From Brachycybe producta (lineage: Eukaryota; Arthropoda; Diplopoda; Playtdesmida; Andrognathidae): a stretch of DNA of 64,000 bases. Below, in pieces: positions 62,479-64,000 of this stretch. The DNA lies in the NCBI GenBank assembly GCA_036925085.1, contig JAUPFP010000009.1, positions 117,501 through 181,500 on the forward strand, written 5' to 3'. The translations under genes and the position numbers were made by a program. The stretch's first letter is position 1, and each line of letters opens with the position of its first letter. Below the pieces are notes generated by a model. That model did not search any database, was not told the DNA's origin, and was given only the letters and a program-made list of their open reading frames with translations.

Positions 62479-63278
62479 TGTAACGTCCCGCCGGACCGTT
62501 ACAATAACCCCAGTAAGTTCCACGTAAAAAACACGAAAAACTTACCGCACAACCGGCTCCTCACGGGGACGGGACCGTACCCGTAGCCGTCTCCCGCACG
62601 GTGCTCCTTGAGTTGTGCCGGCTCCTGGAGCCACCCCCGACGGACACGACGAAAAACCACGCCGCCACGCCGAGAATATCGCGGTAGAACTCCGGTTCTA
62701 CCGCGAGCCGACACGAGGACCGGCCGAAACAAGTCGGAACAGGACGGTGGAGTTTCCCCAAAACCAGAAACCCACCCCCCTCGCGGTACTCCCCAAAGAA
62801 AAGACACGTACACAAAGTAAGATGAATTAAAAAGTGTTTTAATACACTTACGATGAATTAGATGACGAGGCAGTGATATTATTTACACAACTTGGCTGGT
62901 AAACTTCTACCAGCCAAGCCCCCATAAATATACAACACAAGGCAAAGGCCAACAGGCCAAAGGCACAAAAGATGAACAAGATGCACTGGCCAGTGGAGGT
63001 CTACCTTGACCTCCACCCACAGGTCTAGTCAGGTTCAAGTCCTACAACCAACTGCCCAGATCCTGTGGTTGACTAGGCCACAGGAAACCTCCAGGCAACT
63101 CCACCTGGAGGGGACAGAGGTCACTTCTGACCTCTCACCCATAGACTTCATGGTGAGAGGTCTGCTGGCACCAAAATGGCGTCCGTCCCAACAGCCTACT
63201 GTAGCTGTCAGGCAGACCACCATAGGGAAATTCGTCTGCTCAATCAAAATTAAAAATTGAGCAGACCAGGTTGCCACA
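62479..63278 (-). mobile_element. Gypsy-A 5' LTR (right end)
   Basis: It has the same 800 bp as the left LTR with one difference. On the minus strand it begins TGTGGCAACCTGGTCTGCTC. ATATTTATGG near 62930 could be a promoter element, and GTAAGT at 62540-62545 preceded by GTGCG is a strong splice-donor match 62 bases before the LTR end. Confidence 0.94.
62540..62548 (-). promoter_or_regulatory. Putative splice donor in Gypsy-A U5
   Basis: On the minus strand GCG|GTAAGTT has the cut before the GT at 62545. The same GTAAGT stands near the end of the Gypsy-B LTR (28889-28894), the Gypsy-C LTR (15614-15619) and the solo LTRs (7031-7036, 7518-7523, 43037-43042) despite divergence around it. U5 function in reverse transcription could also conserve it. 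Confidence 0.5.
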
Positions 63279-64000
63279 CATGGCTGCATTTGTGCAACAT
63301 AGCACCATGGCTGGGATCGTTCTGCTTAAAGGTATGAAGGGTAGTGTACCAATGATGGTAACTGCTGTAGAGAGCGTTTGTATGGTGTGTAAGCCTTGCA
63401 CTGCGAAGTAGGTTGGTGCACATTGTCACTAATGGCGGCGCCATGTTGTGGGACAGCCATGCATGATGATGTGGCATATGTAGTGTGTGTGCTGTGCGTC
63501 TGTGGTGTTGGGTGAGTCCTCCACAGTTCTGATTGGTGCGTACCACCTCCGGAGTGCAGAAAAGCCCTTCAAGCGGCCCCAGTTAGTCGTGGGTGGGCAT
63601 CTATTATGTGGTGACTCGTTCAACACGTGGTAGCTGGTAGTACTGTCAGTAGTATCAATGTAAGTTGGTGTGTGTAGGTTCAATCGCTGATTCCGCTGTA
63701 GATCGCAATCTTTTGGCGGTAACCGACACCCTTGTACTCTTATACACTGAGTAACGATGGTTTACCTAAGTTTAATAAAGATGGTGGTGTTGTTCTGTTC
63801 GTTTTGTAGATGATGGTGTTGTTCGTCAGTTGGTGTGATAGTTCCAACCGGTGTAGTGTTGCAAATTCTTTATTGAGTTTTTTTCCTTTGTGTTAGACTC
63901 AGAGAATTTCTCTCTCAACACGTGGTATATGGTGACCACATGGAGATTATAAGAGTTCTAAGATTCCTCAATAAGAATAGTAGATGCACAATGCAAAATT
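63279..64000. other. Flanking DNA, nothing recognised
   Basis: After the CATG target duplication I see no gene and no recognised repeat. CAACACGTGGTAGCTGGTAG (about 63622) and CAACACGTGGTATATGGTGA (about 63918) share a phrase, a possible sign of an unrecognised LTR or direct repeat. Confidence 0.45.

Larger units (their letters stand above)
50808..63278 (-). mobile_element. Gypsy-A: young, nearly intact 12.5-kb LTR retrotransposon with a third ORF
   Basis: This 12471-bp element reads leftward: 5' LTR 62479-63278, primer site, leader hairpins, gag, frameshift signal, pol, hairpin/repeat tract, ORF3, 3' LTR 50808-51607. The two 800-bp LTRs differ by eye at one base (T at 51044 and G at 62715 within CAAGTCKGAACAGG). 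CATG flanks both sides (50804-50807 and 63279-63282), a 4-bp target duplication. Gag-pol and ORF3 are each open over thousands of bases. The visible defects are one stop codon in integrase and a missing in-frame start for gag. Confidence 0.95.

Overview
The window is eukaryotic, almost certainly from a metazoan, and almost entirely transposable-element DNA. The evidence is Ty3/gypsy-type LTR retrotransposons, APE-type non-LTR retrotransposons (LINEs), foldback/MITE-like DNA elements, a tandem satellite and a long purine-pyrimidine microsatellite. I see no host gene, rRNA or complete tRNA that I can support. The species cannot be named; an invertebrate is a guess from the element repertoire.

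Layout. 1-9344: an old minus-strand element (F) with a lysine-rich, internally repetitive gag-like ORF and a retropepsin-like remnant. It is split by a minus solo LTR (1059-1787) and by a three-level nest: outer solo LTR 3616-7572, inner solo LTR 3875-7077, LINE copy 4020-6458. 9533-14520: a nearly full-length minus-strand LINE (LINE-B). 14907-31930: Gypsy-C (plus), whose gag is split at 16945/29600 by a complete minus-strand Gypsy-B (16946-29599). 31943-33155: a 156-bp satellite. 33489-39580: small DNA elements, LTR debris and a degenerate Gypsy-D. 39585-45515: a dispersed repeat, a Z-DNA-prone microsatellite holding an LTR fragment, a 179-bp deleted LTR and a 1.4-kb foldback element. 45525-49160: remnant Gypsy-E (minus). 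49372-50672: an internally deleted LINE. 50808-63278: Gypsy-A (minus), a young 12.5-kb element with near-identical 800-bp LTRs. 63279-64000: unassigned.

The most interesting system is the Gypsy-A/B/C lineage. These elements share LTR ends TGT...ACA, 4-bp target duplications, one primer-binding site, an array of short hairpins in the leader, and a textbook -1 frameshift signal at the gag-pol junction whose stem is kept by compensatory changes. A and B also carry a very large third coding region after integrase. It has frame-preserving repeats of 44 or 54 residues, a long basic low-complexity middle and a conserved C-terminal domain of about 200 residues. It occupies the env position but has no env features. 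A GTAAGT splice-donor sequence is kept in nearly all the related LTRs and a good splice acceptor lies inside the third region, so spliced expression is one possibility; a C-terminal extension of pol is another.

How the parts work together: in Gypsy-A and B, transcription would start in the right-hand LTR and run leftward through leader, gag, pol and ORF3. Gag-Pol would be made by -1 frameshifting, and ORF3 by splicing, frameshifting or fusion. Most copies are decayed. Gypsy-A is the freshest but has an in-frame stop in integrase and an unclear gag start.
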